From Nitrosopumilaceae archaeon (GTDB taxonomy: Archaea; Thermoproteota; Nitrososphaeria; Nitrososphaerales; Nitrosopumilaceae), in contig JAJEHG010000006.1 in the NCBI GenBank assembly GCA_022823825.1, positions 1 through 33,657 of the forward strand: 33,657 nucleotides of DNA. Reading direction: 5' to 3'. Position numbers and translations under genes: made by a program. Shown here piece by piece: positions 33,101 to 33,657 of this stretch (the first letter of the stretch is position 1; each line of letters starts with the position of its first letter). Below the pieces are notes generated by a model that did no database searches, was not told the origin of the DNA, and was given only the letters and a program-made list of their open reading frames with translations.

Positions 33101-33420
33101 AACCCCCGGGTGTGGTCGTCTGTCGGGTTCACGTACAGGCTGTACGTGGTCCCGCCCGCGGACTTGTAGAGGTCATGCCCGCTGTCGCGTATGGCCTGGG
33201 CGTTTTCACTCGATATGTCAAGGTATGACATGTCAATCTCGCCGTCAATTATCGACTGTGTCACGGCGTCACTGTCGCCGTACTTGTGGAACGTGACGCT
33301 GTCCACGTACGTGCCGGCTGCCGCCTCGGCATGATCGGGGCCGGCCATGGACACGGCCGCGATTATGGCCGCGGCTGCCGCGAGCATGATTACAACAGGG
33401 CGTGATCCAATGCCATGCAT
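30142..33420 (-). CDS. Exported protein joining two solute-binding protein domains
   Basis: A 1092-residue exported protein. The signal segment is about residues 8-35 (IMLAAAAAIIAAVSMAG, then HAEAAAG). Residues about 38-690 resemble the family 5 (oligopeptide-type) solute-binding fold. Examples are KARFALNYVLDRAHVAENLL (114-133), LVQLGFKVEKTYG (220-232) and a late segment SNWHHGVPVDINDVLYPLTF (476-495). Residues about 698-1070 resemble the family 6, LivJ-type receptor fold: SGMVVVGSLASETGGADRYG, DSGVRIVDGPAIDIITTEML, LVSCCSSVPSNAI, YVGTIGSTELNGNGDL. Both folds capture ligands for ABC importers or sensors. No lipobox Cys or C-terminal helix is evident, and no permease or ATPase gene is next to it. 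A ttttttaag TATA-like element and a perfect palindrome lie upstream. The fusion is read from sequence; ligands are unknown. Confidence 0.82.
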   Translation of the reverse strand: MHGIGSRPVVIMLAAAAAIIAAVSMAGPDHAEAAAGTYVDSVTFHKYGDSDAVTQSIIDGEIDMSYLDISSENAQAIRDSGHDLYKSAGGTTYSLYVNPTDDHTRGFNPFSEQKARFALNYVLDRAHVAENLLSSGSEMHSALTPHSYDYPLVYRYVEALEFDYNLARADALFREALEPRGAAKSGGTWHHGGTPIEVTVFIRADDPVRLEIGERLSGDLVQLGFKVEKTYGNLRDAFATVYATDPADQQWHVYTGAWSNFRESKYDDTSLALLYAPWPGFLPGGGEDHVWNYEHDLLDLLTFRLAAGLYDSNEERAELVYAANHYGVLESVRVFVAIGDELYPVRDGVTGVVNPMGSGIANRYTPINAQLPGGDTSLDIGTRHVVQSSWNPVGGFRDTYSFYAWSLLGDRAHVHDPHDGTIIDSRNMLVSVDTNGPGGQVEIPEGAVAWNVHAHEWAAPGESHATSRVTFDLRLSNWHHGVPVDINDVLYPLTFNREHAVMHDGDEDIFASDPYAAVSPYIDVTAVNVLDDDTIEVYLDYWNEDKAVIAAVAGLWPTIPWEIYHAMDESVHEGAAHWHSIDARVHGQSWIDMLSEEDSLRARDHLYGHKDPSHERHIPEFLYQDRNAAYVNARYDAAISWIDEMRHMAVSNGPFYLGSTERDGSGTITRMTLEQFDDSTYPFGAGKWGSFAVTQEPLSGMVVVGSLASETGGADRYGKEIRAASDLAASHFNGYLEARGEAWSLGLRALDTETSPDVAFGHLRALSDSGVRIVDGPAIDIITTEMLEYADDNGMALVSCCSSVPSNAIPGDALFRMLPDQDTHARAIVDIMMHPSESISRIVPVGIRAPWAEELLDAARSHFEGRGGASDNVILYETDAAEDLDAAASRLASQVARAVAQDRASDVAVLYVGFGEGPEFLKAAARHDVLSDVRWFGADQNTARPNIGDDNIAADFADAVGFTVVQPTIPATLASRHVNGEIQGHLESLGITPSPYSSYEYSAIWVLGLSILEAKSAEPADVRAQIHPTAMRYVGTIGSTELNGNGDLTDTPYVAYRFAADAPPPDPGQIQLFSESSNPAWILYVPPLQVCR

Positions 33421-33443
33421 GTGTGCGCGTCCACCACAAGTAT

Positions 33444-33459
33444 GGCGCGCATGCGCGCC
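33444..33459. promoter_or_regulatory. Perfect 16-bp GC palindrome at the promoter of the binding-protein gene
   Basis: The sequence ggcgcgcatgcgcgcc is a perfect inverted repeat 24 bp upstream of the minus-strand ATG. It directly abuts a TATA-like tract (ttaaaaaa, 33460-33467). It would lie between TATA and transcription start, the classic place for a repressor operator. A leader of about 20 bases is then expected. Operator function is inferred. Confidence 0.5.
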
Positions 33460-33494
33460 TTAAAAAACGTTTGAGCGGCGGCGGCGGTTACTGG

Positions 33495-33657
33495 TTAGGT
33501 TCCCTTCAAGGCCTTTAGCAGCATGTCCGACACGTTGAGGTTCCTCTTCCTCCACGTCAGCATGCAGGTCATGATGTTTGAGAACATCCTGGCGCCGGCC
33601 CTGCTGGCGATCCTGAACCGGATCTTCCTGGCTATGACCACCTTTCGCAGCATGCGC
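33495..33657 (-). CDS. Transposase C-terminal fragment, cut by the window edge
   Basis: The minus strand from the window end to a TAA at 33495-33497 stays open for 53 codons: RMLRKVVIARKIRFRIASRA, then RMFSNIMTCMLTWRKRNLNV and SDMLLKALKGT. This resembles the conserved C-terminal end of DDE transposases of the IS66-like kind. In those, an E-R-x-x-R-x-x-V-x-x-RK pattern is followed by a segment in which a TCxxTW-type motif recurs. Only the end is visible, so completeness cannot be judged. The family assignment is from memory of pattern. Confidence 0.5.
   Translation of the reverse strand, partial: RMLRKVVIARKIRFRIASRAGARMFSNIMTCMLTWRKRNLNVSDMLLKALKGT

Overview
The window looks like a chromosomal stretch from a high-GC member of the Nitrososphaerota (Thaumarchaeota). 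The archaeal markers are L7Ae, S28e, L24e, aIF5B, Alba and archease. TATA boxes often lie about 25-30 bp before start codons (leaderless-style promoters). Exported proteins carry CFI-box and PEFG-like C-termini. Protein style (Ser/Ala/Gln/Pro-rich linkers, TTG/GTG starts, high GC) recalls the sponge symbiont Cenarchaeum symbiosum. That name is an inference from memory, not a search result.

Layout. (1) 1-6732 looks acquired and is AT-rich in much of its length. It holds a type III restriction-modification pair whose Mod gene lacks its 5' half, a full-length Res helicase-nuclease, two unrecognised AT-rich genes, and a decayed insertion sequence on the minus strand. (2) 6733-14329 is core metabolism: argH, a divergent MIP18/DUF59 Fe-S assembly-type protein, a compact sdhA-C-D-B operon, a divergent PadR regulator with a perfect palindrome at its promoter, a PrpB/isocitrate-lyase-like enzyme, and the chromatin protein Alba. 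(3) 14436-16923 is a minus-strand group of an HNH nuclease, a small unknown protein and a HEAT-repeat protein. (4) 17128-20292 is a translation cluster, L7Ae-S28e-L24e-Ndk-aIF5B, facing a thioredoxin and a tiny zinc-ribbon gene. (5) 21108-33420 is mostly cell envelope and exported protein genes. It holds two translationally coupled secreted proteins sharing nine copies of a 43-44 residue repeat, archease, a DM13 protein divergent from a DedA protein, a PQQ-type sugar dehydrogenase, and a 1092-residue exported protein that appears to join two kinds of solute-binding protein. (6) The right edge has the C-terminal end of a transposase-like gene on the minus strand.

How the genes work together. 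The sdh genes encode a complete complex II: flavoprotein, three-cluster Fe-S subunit and two membrane anchors. The PadR gene faces sdhA across 88 bp, so it is a candidate regulator of itself or of sdh. The L7Ae-to-aIF5B run is a classic archaeal translation cluster. The exported block suggests an envelope built around a shared repeat module, plus solute capture and periplasmic-type redox proteins (DM13, PQQ propeller).

The most notable observations are the shared-repeat secreted pair, the fused binding protein, the unknown two-gene cassette beside the crippled type III system, and low-complexity insertions in many housekeeping proteins. No tRNA, rRNA or CRISPR array was recognised.
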